A stretch of 40,240 nucleotides of DNA. Origin: Cyanobacteria bacterium OH_CDB_20. Lineage in GTDB: Bacteria; Cyanobacteriota; Vampirovibrionia; Gastranaerophilales; Gastranaerophilaceae. Position numbers and translations under genes: made by a program. Under the pieces are notes generated by a model. The model saw only the letters and a list, made by a program, of their open reading frames with translations. It made no database searches and was not told the DNA's origin. The stretch covers positions 1 through 40,240 of the forward strand of contig JAEZIX010000029.1 of NCBI GenBank assembly GCA_023415935.1. The letters run 5' to 3'. Position 1 is the stretch's first letter. Each line of letters opens with the position of its first letter. Below are positions 9,860-17,325 of this stretch, piece by piece.

Positions 9860-10318
9860 ATGTTGAGAATTAATGAAACAGCAACAAGACTTGGGCTCAA
9901 GTCAAAATTAGCTGTAAAAAGTATTTCAAGGCAACTTAAAAAAAGAGGTTTTGCTGACATTTATGCCGGAGTCAGTAAAAATGGAACCATTGGTATCATT
10001 GGAACAAAAGTAGATGGTTTTACAAAAGAAGCCCACATTATTAAACCTGATGGACAAAGAATTTTAAAAGAATATATACGTATCGATTCACCTGATAAGA
10101 ATTCAGGCGCATTCAATAGAATTATTCAAACATGGAAGTCTAACAAAAAAGGGTTAGTTTTCTCAGAACGCTCAACTCTTTTTTATGATGGACACAAATT
10201 ACCAGATGAAATAAGCACAATGTATGCTGATAAAGAATGTGACGGGGTCGAAATAACAAAAAGATTCCCGTTCAATAAATACGCACAACATTATATGAAA
10301 AATCATGGAAATAATTGA
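9860..10318 (+). CDS. Uncharacterised protein, 152 aa
   Basis: I do not recognise this family. The protein is basic, has no signal peptide or membrane span, and has a Lys/Arg-rich N-terminal helix (about 1-35). A central segment reads SKNGTIGIIG, then KPDGQRILKEYIRI, which looks like antiparallel beta-hairpin repeats. The next gene has the parallel elements TKNGTIALLG and MPNGDVLGKRYM at the same spacing, so the two are probably distant paralogues. The start follows an AGAAGGA ribosome site. It is co-directional with alaS after a 72-bp gap that holds an A/T-rich inverted repeat (TTACATA...TATGTAA, about 9800-9823). Confidence 0.75.
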   Translation: MLRINETATRLGLKSKLAVKSISRQLKKRGFADIYAGVSKNGTIGIIGTKVDGFTKEAHIIKPDGQRILKEYIRIDSPDKNSGAFNRIIQTWKSNKKGLVFSERSTLFYDGHKLPDEISTMYADKECDGVEITKRFPFNKYAQHYMKNHGNN

Positions 10319-10331
10319 AAGGAATAAATAA

Positions 10332-10889
10332 ATGTTTGGTATAAAAATTAGCCCGAAAACATTTTTCGAAAACAGAAGATTTGTAAAAGAAGCAAAAAGA
10401 CAGCTTCTAAAAGAGATGCACTGCGAAAAAGCAGTTAAACATGTCACAAAAAACGGAACAATAGCACTTTTAGGATATCAAAAAGATTCAGCACATTTTT
10501 CATACTCACTTGCAAAAATGCCTAATGGAGATGTCCTAGGCAAAAGATATATGACTGGTGCTTATTGGTTACCTTTTAAAACTCATATTAGACAAATAAC
10601 ATCCAGACTTTCAAGAGCAAATAATACTAAAGTTCCTGCGATTGAAAGAATATATAGAAGCGATCAATTCGGAGAAAACGCAAAACCTATTATACAAAAG
10701 AATATTGAGTCTAACTTAGGCTATATGAGAAAAACAACAAACACTGAAGATGGTACAAGTAGTCTCGAAATTTTCTTTGCTGAAACGGGACGTAGAATTA
10801 AAAAATCATTTGATGCAGCAGGTAAGCTAATAAGCAGAACCGAGGACACTATTGACTATAAGCCCCTCAGCCAACAAATATCTTCCTAA
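10332..10889 (+). CDS. Uncharacterised protein, 185 aa, paralogue-like neighbour
   Basis: Unknown function. It has a basic helical N-terminus (FVKEAKRQLLKEM), then TKNGTIALLG and a PNGDVLGK segment matching the preceding gene, and a C-terminal SSLEIFFAETGRRIKKSFDAAG part resembling text-like 'parameter' beta repeats. No signal peptide or membrane span. A GAAAGGA ribosome site sits 14 bp after the previous stop, so the two genes are probably co-transcribed. Its last 63 bp overlap the 3' end of the convergent ASKHA ATPase gene, and no terminator is visible between them. Confidence 0.75.
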   Translation: MFGIKISPKTFFENRRFVKEAKRQLLKEMHCEKAVKHVTKNGTIALLGYQKDSAHFSYSLAKMPNGDVLGKRYMTGAYWLPFKTHIRQITSRLSRANNTKVPAIERIYRSDQFGENAKPIIQKNIESNLGYMRKTTNTEDGTSSLEIFFAETGRRIKKSFDAAGKLISRTEDTIDYKPLSQQISS

Positions 10890-11552
10890 GACTTTTACTT
10901 CGCAGTAGTTTTGAAGTGATTTTACAAAACATTCATTTTCGCAAAAACCGCCTGATAAATACATTTTATCGGGCTTTTTTGCGAAATTCCACGCGTTATA
11001 TGCAATTCCGTGAACAAATTTTGAAATTGCTTCATTTGGATTTGAACCCTTGGCAATATCATCCATAATCTTCTCTAAACCAAATATACCGCAAGTTATA
11101 GGGTATTTTTCCTCGTTATAATTTAAATCATTAGCATTTAAATTATAGAATTTCAAAAGCATCTCAATCGTTGCGCCAGTACTACTTGAGCAGGAATTAT
11201 TCCAGTCTAAATCCTTGAATTTTCCGTCTTTAAACTGAACCCATTTTGAGTCTCTACTTCCTAAATCAAGAATTATAGAGTCATTTTCAACAATTTTTCT
11301 AAAACCTTGAACAAGCGCAATAATCTCATTTTCATAGTCTTTTTCGTCTTTGATAAGGCGTTTTGACATATGCCCCGTTGCTTTATCAAACATAAAATCA
11401 ATATTTTTAAGCTCTGAAGAAGGAATAATATAATATTTTTTACCTTCTTGCTCTTTCTCAAGAAAATCCTTATAAGCACTCATTAGGTTAGAGTCTTTAT
11501 TTTCAATTATTTTCGACCAAGTCGTTCCTGCATCTAAAACAATATTAATCAT
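10827..11552 (-). CDS. ASKHA ATPase of the 2-hydroxyacyl-CoA dehydratase activator (BadF/BadG/BcrA/HgdC) type
   Basis: 241 residues with all ASKHA landmarks: phosphate-1 loop LDAGTTWSK (6-14), phosphate-2 LDLGSRDSKWV (95-105) and adenosine loop YLSGGFCENECF. C121 in SCSSSTGATIEM and C154 in ITCGIFG fall where activators such as HgdC carry the two cysteines that hold one [4Fe-4S] cluster between the two subunits of a homodimer. Known members use ATP to push an electron into a partner dehydratase or benzoyl-CoA reductase. No classical dehydratase subunit is in view. The gene overlaps the upstream unknown gene by ATGA, so that protein is the likely partner. Family assignment is good; substrate unknown. 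Confidence 0.85.
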   Translation of the reverse strand: MINIVLDAGTTWSKIIENKDSNLMSAYKDFLEKEQEGKKYYIIPSSELKNIDFMFDKATGHMSKRLIKDEKDYENEIIALVQGFRKIVENDSIILDLGSRDSKWVQFKDGKFKDLDWNNSCSSSTGATIEMLLKFYNLNANDLNYNEEKYPITCGIFGLEKIMDDIAKGSNPNEAISKFVHGIAYNAWNFAKKPDKMYLSGGFCENECFVKSLQNYCEVKVLGRYLLAEGLIVNSVLGSAY

Positions 11553-12268
11553 CTCAACCTCAAAAACGCTTCAATCTTAGCTCTTACAGAGTTTGTAGCA
11601 AAATCATCTATGTCAATATAAAGTCCATTATGCTTATCCGCTAGATATTTTGCAAGCTGAGCCTTTGAGCAGAATGCTTGAGAGTAGAAAACAGTTGGAA
11701 CGTCTTTTTCCACTGACATTTCAAGCTCGATATCTGCCGGAACTTGAGCTTCTACGCATTTTGTCCAGCCATAAACATGTGTTTCGCAAGGGAATAACTC
11801 AAGAATAGACAAATCATTCGGAGGAACGCCCCAAAAACCAAACTTTGGCTTACATTCAACAGCTTCAACCTCTTTATTATCAACAATATTTGCCGTTATC
11901 ATTTCAAACTTTGTTCTCAAAGGTAAATTTGATTTTGAAATCGGGGTTTCTTTTCTGTCTGAAACGTCTTCATATATTGACTTTTCAATCTTGAAACCCA
12001 AATCTTTCAAGATTTCATAGGCAAACCAACCGCTATCACACTTGTCTTTTCCAATAGGAGCAAGGATTACAACTAAGTCATTTTTTAAGTGAAAAGAGTT
12101 ATTTATTATATTTTTAACAATCTTGCAATATGAATCGGGCAGAATTTTAGTATCAGGATAAGAAAAGTCGACATCTAAATCAACCCAAGTCGCTTGAGGG
12201 TAAAGAGTTTTATACTTTTTTATTAAATCAGGGTGCGGGTAGCCCCAAAAACCAATTATATTTTGCAT
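11549..12268 (-). CDS. Uncharacterised protein with internal GFWG-repeat, partner of the ASKHA ATPase
   Basis: 239 residues from the ATG at 12268. The N-terminal and C-terminal halves each open with the same signature, GFWGYPHPDL at 6-15 and GFWGVPPNDL at 144-153, which suggests an internal duplication. Several cysteines could bind a cluster: C48, C77, C139, C161, C171 and C200. The context (ATGA overlap with the activator-like ATPase) suggests it receives electrons or is otherwise activated by it, possibly as a shortened relative of 2-hydroxyacyl-CoA dehydratase-like proteins; this is inference. There is no ribosome site: a TATAAT box ends 6 nt before the ATG, so the mRNA may be leaderless. 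An open frame extends further upstream but starts inside the divergent Nudix gene. Confidence 0.75.
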   Translation of the reverse strand: MQNIIGFWGYPHPDLIKKYKTLYPQATWVDLDVDFSYPDTKILPDSYCKIVKNIINNSFHLKNDLVVILAPIGKDKCDSGWFAYEILKDLGFKIEKSIYEDVSDRKETPISKSNLPLRTKFEMITANIVDNKEVEAVECKPKFGFWGVPPNDLSILELFPCETHVYGWTKCVEAQVPADIELEMSVEKDVPTVFYSQAFCSKAQLAKYLADKHNGLYIDIDDFATNSVRAKIEAFLRLR

Positions 12269-12274
12269 AAAAAT

Positions 12275-12310
12275 ATTATAGATGAATTTATTTTTTGAAG
12301 CTAGTATAAT
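12275..12310. promoter_or_regulatory. Divergent promoter region with two -10 boxes abutting start codons
   Basis: The gap between the two divergent ATGs is only 49 bp. On the minus strand TATAAT (12280-12275) lies 6 nt before the ATG at 12268. On the plus strand TATAAT (12305-12310) lies 7 nt before the ATG at 12318. Neither gene has a Shine-Dalgarno sequence and no good -35 box is visible. If both are used, both transcripts would begin at or next to their start codon. Confidence 0.5.
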
Positions 12311-12317
12311 TCTAATT

Positions 12318-12848
12318 ATGGACAAGTTAGAAGAAAAAACGCTATCTAGCGAAATTATATATGAAGGCAAGATTTTTACCGTAACAAGAGATATGGCAAA
12401 ACTCTCTAATGGTAATGAAAGGCCGCGTGATGTTGTACACCACAATGGAGGCGTTGTTATCTTAGCTGAGAAGGGGTCTAGAATCCTTATGGTAAAACAA
12501 TTTAGATACCCTGCGCAAGAAGCTCTATATGAACTTCCGGCGGGAAAACTAGATAAAAAGGGTGAAGATAAATTAGCTGCAGCAAAAAGAGAGCTTTTAG
12601 AAGAAACCGGACATATTGCTGAAAACTGGGAAGATATGGGATTTATCTATCCATCACCTGGTTTTTGCGATGAAAAACTTTATCTATATAAAGCCTCAAA
12701 CCTCACTTTTGAAAAACAGCAACCTGATGAAAACGAAATAATTGACTTCTTTGAGATTGAACTCGAAGAAGCATTTAACATGATAAAAACCGGCGAAATC
12801 AAAGACGCAAAAACAATATGTTCGATAATGAAAGCATACAAACTATGA
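12318..12848 (+). CDS. Nudix hydrolase, ADP-ribose pyrophosphatase type
   Basis: 176 residues; likely hydrolyses ADP-ribose or a related nucleoside diphosphate sugar. The ADP-ribose pyrophosphatase hallmark MVKQFRYP is followed by ELPAGKLDKKGED and the Nudix box core KRELLEETG. The loop between the box's first Gly and its first Glu is six residues (KLDKKG) and not the usual five, a one-residue insertion. The C-terminal PGFCDEKLYLYKA also fits NudF-type enzymes. I chose the ATG at 12318, because residues upstream of it do not look conserved and a TATAAT box ends 7 nt before it. The stop overlaps the next start (ATGA). Confidence 0.88.
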   Translation: MDKLEEKTLSSEIIYEGKIFTVTRDMAKLSNGNERPRDVVHHNGGVVILAEKGSRILMVKQFRYPAQEALYELPAGKLDKKGEDKLAAAKRELLEETGHIAENWEDMGFIYPSPGFCDEKLYLYKASNLTFEKQQPDENEIIDFFEIELEEAFNMIKTGEIKDAKTICSIMKAYKL

Positions 12849-13666
12849 TTAAAATGCTTGTATTAGATATAGATGGAACTATCCTTTCAGACAAGACTCC
12901 AATAACAACGGAGCTAAAAGAGCATGTCAGGCTTTTGCGTACAAACGGGATAAAGGTTTTGATTGCAACCGGGAGAATGCTTCGCTCAGCTAAAGTTATA
13001 GCAAAAGAATTGGGGGCAGATGACGCCCTAATATCCTATCAAGGAGCGCTCGTTACAGGAGCTGAATATGAGATTTTAGACGAAAAATTTTTAGACGAAA
13101 ATTTAGCAAAAGAGATTATTTCATATTTAAGAAAAAAACCTGTACATATCAATGCTTACATAGATGACAAACTTCTTATCGAGAAAAAATCCAAGGAAGT
13201 TGAAGATTATGTCAGAGGAAAATATATAGAATATACTAAAATAGACTCTCTTGACAATATTGAACATAAAAAACTCAACAAACTACTAGGAATAAGCTAT
13301 GATAAAGAGCTTATAATCGATATGGCAGAAGAACTTAACGCAATATATAAAGAAAAACTGTACGTCGTGAAATCAACACCGTATTTTCTTGAAGTTTCAG
13401 ACCCCACAGCCACAAAAGGAACCGCAATAAATTTCCTTGCAAACTTATGGAACATAAAAAAAGAAGAAATTATGGCAATCGGCGATCAGGACAACGACAT
13501 TGAAATGCTTCATGCAGCAGGCCACAAAGTCGCCATGGCTAATTCTTCTCAGGGTTTAAAAGAAGTTGCAAACTTCATAACTAAATCCGTTGACGAAAAT
13601 GGTGTAATTCATGCTATAAATACTTTTATTGATGTTGAAAAATTAAGGAGCACAGATGCAGTATAG
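12845..13666 (+). CDS. HAD-superfamily phosphatase, Cof type
   Basis: 273 residues. Motif I is LDIDGTI (nucleophile D8, acid D10), motif II lies in IKVLIATGRM, and motif IV is GDQDNDIEML near the end. A large cap between ~90 and 190 marks the Cof/YbiV-type IIB class, which dephosphorylates sugar phosphates and cofactors such as FMN or pyridoxal phosphate. The exact substrate cannot be read. ATGA overlap with the Nudix gene and an 11-bp overlap with ispF point to one operon with translational coupling. Confidence 0.9.
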   Translation: MIKMLVLDIDGTILSDKTPITTELKEHVRLLRTNGIKVLIATGRMLRSAKVIAKELGADDALISYQGALVTGAEYEILDEKFLDENLAKEIISYLRKKPVHINAYIDDKLLIEKKSKEVEDYVRGKYIEYTKIDSLDNIEHKKLNKLLGISYDKELIIDMAEELNAIYKEKLYVVKSTPYFLEVSDPTATKGTAINFLANLWNIKKEEIMAIGDQDNDIEMLHAAGHKVAMANSSQGLKEVANFITKSVDENGVIHAINTFIDVEKLRSTDAV

Positions 13667-14135
13667 AATAGGGCAAGGTTATGACCTTCACAGGATTGTT
13701 GAAGCAAGAAAATTTATTATTGGCGGCATTCAAATACCTTATGAAAAAGGGCTTTTAGGGCATTCTGACGCTGATGTTTTAGCACATGCAATTACTGACT
13801 CTCTTCTAGGGGCGCTCTCTTTAAGTGATATTGGCACCCACTTTCCTGATACAGATCCAAAATATAAAGGTGCAGACAGTATAATGCTACTAAAAAAAGC
13901 ATATAGCCTAGTAAAAGAGCAAGGATACTTAATAAACAACATCGATACGACAATACAGCTTGAAGAGCCTAAAATGAAGCCTTACATACCTCTTATTGAA
14001 GAAAATTTGGCGAAAGAGCTTGAAATAAATATTAATCAAATATCTGTAAAAGCAAAAACAATGGAAAAAGTAGGACCAATAGGTACAAAAGAAGCGGTTG
14101 CAGTTCACGCAATAGCGCTTCTTGTAAAAAAATAA
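13656..14135 (+). CDS. ispF: 2-C-methyl-D-erythritol 2,4-cyclodiphosphate synthase
   Basis: Fifth step of the MEP isoprenoid pathway: closes CDP-ME 2-phosphate to the cyclic diphosphate with release of CMP. 159 residues, the normal length. Metal ligands are in GYDLHR (D and H near residues 9-11), GHSDADVLAHA follows, and the C-terminal KAKTMEKVGPIG with its nucleotide-contacting threonine is present. An AAGGAG ribosome site lies inside the end of the HAD gene. No other MEP gene is in the window. Confidence 0.97.
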   Translation: MQYRIGQGYDLHRIVEARKFIIGGIQIPYEKGLLGHSDADVLAHAITDSLLGALSLSDIGTHFPDTDPKYKGADSIMLLKKAYSLVKEQGYLINNIDTTIQLEEPKMKPYIPLIEENLAKELEININQISVKAKTMEKVGPIGTKEAVAVHAIALLVKK

Positions 14136-14213
14136 TTTTTCCTGCGCATATCTCTTTTTTGTATTAAAATTAATAAAGATAATCAATTTTAGTATAAAGA
14201 AAGTGCGATAACT

Positions 14214-15635
14214 ATGTACAACCCCAAATCCACTAAAGCAGAAGAGTTTATTTCCCATCAGGAAGTTTTAGATACTTTAGAATATGCTCAAACTAATAAA
14301 AATAATCTTGAATTAATTAATCAGATATTAGAAAAAGCTAAACTTGGAAAAGGCCTAACTCACAGGGAAGCCGCTGTTCTTTTGGATTGCGAAATTGAAG
14401 AAAAAAATAAAGAAATTTTAGAACTAGCCGCAAAAATTAAAGAAGATTACTACGGAAACAGAATTGTCCTTTTTGCACCTTTATATCTTTCAAATTACTG
14501 TATAAACGGTTGTGTTTACTGCCCTTACCACGCACAAAATAAAAATATTCCAAGGGTAAAAATGACCCAAGAACAAATAAAAGAAGAAGTAATTGCACTT
14601 CAAGACATGGGGCACAAGAGACTTGCAATTGAAACAGGAGAAGACCCTGTTAATAACCCTATTGAGTACGTTTTAGAGTCCTTAAAAACAATATATTCAA
14701 TCCACCACAAAAATGGTGCAATAAGAAGAGCAAACGTAAATATTGCAGCAACTACCGTTGAAAATTATAAAAAACTGAAAGATGCTGGAATCGGCACCTA
14801 TATCCTATTTCAGGAAACATATAACAAGGAAAGTTATGAAAAACTTCATCCGACCGGTCCTAAACACAACTATAACTATCATACAGAAGCTATGGATAGA
14901 GCTATGCAAGCAGGGATTGATGATGTGGGGCTCGGGGTATTATTCGGACTTGAACTATATAGATATGAATTTGCAGCACTCCTTATGCACTCAGAACATT
15001 TAGAAGCAGCTTTCGGCGTAGGCCCTCATACAATATCAGTTCCGCGAATAAGAAAAGCAGACGATATCGACCCTTCTTCTTTTGAAAAAGGAATTGATGA
15101 TGATACTTTCGCTAAAATCGTTGCTTGTATTAGAATTGCTGTTCCTTATACAGGCATGATTATTTCTACAAGAGAGTCTAAAAAATGCCGCGAAAAAGTT
15201 TTAAAACTAGGTGTTTCGCAAATTTCAGGAGGTTCAAAAACAAGCGTAGGTGGTTACGCTCATCCTGAAGACGAATCAGAAGAAGAAACCGCTCAATTTG
15301 ATGTATCAGATAGACGCTCTCTGGATGAAATTATAAAATGGCTTATGGAAATGGGGTATGTACCAAGTTTTTGCACAGCTTGCTACCGCGAAGGAAGAAC
15401 TGGCGAAAGATTTATGGAAATATGCAAACATCAGCAAATTCATAATTTCTGCCACCCGAACGCTCTTATGACATTAAAAGAATACCTTGAAGACTACGCC
15501 AAACCTGAAACTAAAGCAGTTGGTGAAGAACTTATAAAAAGAGAGTTTCAAACACTTGAAAGCCCAAAAGTCAAAGAAACCGTTGAAAAAAACCTAAAAA
15601 ACATTGCAAACGGTCAGCGTGACTTCAGGTTTTAG
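14214..15635 (+). CDS. hydG: [FeFe]-hydrogenase maturase HydG
   Basis: Radical-SAM tyrosine lyase that supplies the CO and CN ligands of the [FeFe]-hydrogenase H-cluster. 473 residues, the usual HydG length. The radical-SAM cluster motif is CINGCVYC (C96, C100, C103). The C-terminal auxiliary cluster motif CxxC-x22-C (C387, C390, C413) in CTACYREGRTGERFM separates HydG from its relative ThiH. HydE, HydF and the hydrogenase are not in the window. It starts 78 bp after ispF; TAGTATAAA near 14191-14199 may be a promoter element. The gene implies H2 metabolism and an anaerobic life. Confidence 0.95.
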   Translation: MYNPKSTKAEEFISHQEVLDTLEYAQTNKNNLELINQILEKAKLGKGLTHREAAVLLDCEIEEKNKEILELAAKIKEDYYGNRIVLFAPLYLSNYCINGCVYCPYHAQNKNIPRVKMTQEQIKEEVIALQDMGHKRLAIETGEDPVNNPIEYVLESLKTIYSIHHKNGAIRRANVNIAATTVENYKKLKDAGIGTYILFQETYNKESYEKLHPTGPKHNYNYHTEAMDRAMQAGIDDVGLGVLFGLELYRYEFAALLMHSEHLEAAFGVGPHTISVPRIRKADDIDPSSFEKGIDDDTFAKIVACIRIAVPYTGMIISTRESKKCREKVLKLGVSQISGGSKTSVGGYAHPEDESEEETAQFDVSDRRSLDEIIKWLMEMGYVPSFCTACYREGRTGERFMEICKHQQIHNFCHPNALMTLKEYLEDYAKPETKAVGEELIKREFQTLESPKVKETVEKNLKNIANGQRDFRF

Positions 15636-15730
15636 ACTCAATATTTTAAGTTAGAATTATTAATCTTTAGCAAAAATTTTTTTGTTCATCCGTTTATCCA
15701 AAAGAACAATTTATTTCGAAAGGAATTGAG

Positions 15731-16273
15731 ATGGATGTAAAAGGTATTTACGCTGGATCTATAGCACGACCAACAGTAACTCAAATGCACGAAGATGAAG
15801 GAACATTGCCTTTTAGCAATAATTTTGCCTGCGAAGATATTCCACAAGAGAAATCTCCTATAATAACAGAACTTGAAGCAATGGCGATTACAAACAAACA
15901 GCTTTTAGAATCATTGGGCGTTCAATTCAAAAAAACAGAACTTGATAATGGTTACAAAAAGATAGATCGTATTAGGTTAGGTAAGGTCAATGGCTATTAT
16001 ATTTTAGACCCTCAAGACAAAAAAGTAAGATATGCTAATCAAATCGATGGGGATAAAATAGGCACACTAACTTTTTATCAACAAGATGGAACAACCGAAA
16101 GCGCTATACTCCATAATGTAAAGCCATACGGAGATCTTTATAAAGCAGAAAGAGCTCTTATTCTAAGAGAAAACGGAATTTATCCTTATAATGAATATGA
16201 AAATTGTGTTTTAAGTATCCCTGAATATGACTCTCCAGAAATCGTTCCTGTAATTCAAGAAGAAGTAGCATAA
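15731..16273 (+). CDS. Uncharacterised protein, 180 aa
   Basis: Not recognised. Soluble and mildly acidic, without signal peptide. A low-complexity, proline-containing N-terminus (1-50) precedes a probable helix, ELEAMAITNKQLLESLG, and then short beta-type segments (VNGYYILDPQDKKVRYA, GTLTFYQQDGTTESAIL). A good AAAGGA ribosome site precedes the ATG. Just after the stop, another frame (about 16275-16336) reads EAVAINDTLTDYPASKIRR to a stop, which looks protein-like, so the true C-terminus might be longer if a base is wrong. No terminator is seen before the next gene. Confidence 0.7.
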   Translation: MDVKGIYAGSIARPTVTQMHEDEGTLPFSNNFACEDIPQEKSPIITELEAMAITNKQLLESLGVQFKKTELDNGYKKIDRIRLGKVNGYYILDPQDKKVRYANQIDGDKIGTLTFYQQDGTTESAILHNVKPYGDLYKAERALILRENGIYPYNEYENCVLSIPEYDSPEIVPVIQEEVA

Positions 16274-16349
16274 GATAGAAGCTGTTGCCATAAATGATAC
16301 CTTGACCGATTATCCGGCTTCAAAAATCAGAAGATAAAAGCAAAAATTT

Positions 16350-17270
16350 ATGAAAATAAATGTTTCAAAACCATATATTGCATCTTTTGGAAAAGTAAAT
16401 GAACAACCTCCCAAGACACAAATACCTAAAGATGAAGAAGACTCTTTTAACAACGAGATAAAAGAAGCCTGCAAAGCTGTAAGGATTATACTAAATCCAT
16501 CTCAAGATGCAAATCTTACCTGCACAGTGACTGAAAGTGGCGAGAAACACATATCAGTAGCACAAGGCGGAAAGCTGCTTTCGATAAGTAAATTTGCAAA
16601 AGGAGTTGGAATTCCTTATGAAATTGAAGAAGGCTTTGATGAAGAAAAAAAACTCATAAAAAAAAGAACAATATATAAAGCTGACGGAACTATCGATGCT
16701 GTACAATACGGCATTCATACCGATACTTCAAATATTGATAAAAAAGTTACTTATGACAAATACGGGCTTCCGCAATTTACTTTCGAAAATATTAATATTC
16801 AAAAAGGCACAATAGATAAAGTTACTGAACTTTTTTGTAATAGTATTCCTTTGTCAATTAATTATGATATAGACATGAAACGTTGTACAACAAGGAGAAA
16901 AGAAACCTATTACGAAGATGGAAAAACTCCTAAAATAGTTCAAGAAAACTGTAGAGAAAAGTTCGGAACAGGGTTAATTAAAATTGAACGAGAAACTCAA
17001 TTCAACAAAGACGGCAAAAAACGCGCTGTGTTTGATGATATAACAGAAATTGAGCCTGGGCATCTTAGTATCGTTAGATTTTTCTTATTCGGACCTGATG
17101 GAGAAACAGTAAGCCAAATATGCGAAAATGCAATTCAAGTAGATGGCAGAATAACAGACTACAGTAAACTAACACTGTTTGAAATGAGAAACGGAACTCT
17201 ATACGAGATTACCAGCACAAAAACCGAACAAGGGTATGAAACAAATGAAAAAAAAGCCGTTTTTAGTTAA
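16350..17270 (+). CDS. Uncharacterised protein, 306 aa, beta-repeat type
   Basis: Not recognised. The body is a series of short beta-strand/turn units such as KRTIYKADGTIDAVQYG, KKVTYDKYGLPQFTF, KETYYEDGKTPKIVQ and RETQFNKDGKKRAVF. They share a pattern of aromatic, two or three residues, DG or YG, then hydrophobics, much like text-book 'antitoxin/RHS-like' repeat sheets, though not a known repeat that I can name. The N-terminus MKINVSKPYIASFGK has no classical signal peptide. The ribosome site is weak. It ends just before a strong two-way terminator shared with valS. Confidence 0.7.
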   Translation: MKINVSKPYIASFGKVNEQPPKTQIPKDEEDSFNNEIKEACKAVRIILNPSQDANLTCTVTESGEKHISVAQGGKLLSISKFAKGVGIPYEIEEGFDEEKKLIKKRTIYKADGTIDAVQYGIHTDTSNIDKKVTYDKYGLPQFTFENINIQKGTIDKVTELFCNSIPLSINYDIDMKRCTTRRKETYYEDGKTPKIVQENCREKFGTGLIKIERETQFNKDGKKRAVFDDITEIEPGHLSIVRFFLFGPDGETVSQICENAIQVDGRITDYSKLTLFEMRNGTLYEITSTKTEQGYETNEKKAVFS

Positions 17271-17271
17271 T

Positions 17272-17308
17272 AAATATAAAAGCCCTCATTATAAGGGCTT
17301 TTATATTT
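17272..17308. terminator. Bidirectional rho-independent terminator
   Basis: A near-perfect 15-bp inverted repeat (AAATATAAAAGCCCT and its complement around a short CATTAT-type loop) with A/T tracts on both sides. It lies between the convergent 306-aa gene and valS and can stop transcription from both. Confidence 0.9.
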
Positions 17309-17325
17309 ATAGTTTGATTATTTAA

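Noticed and set aside
16274..16349. Protein-like text EAVAINDTLTDYPASKIRR after the 180-aa gene as a separate gene
   Set aside because: No start codon or ribosome site; at most a C-terminal extension lost by a frameshift, which cannot be shown here.
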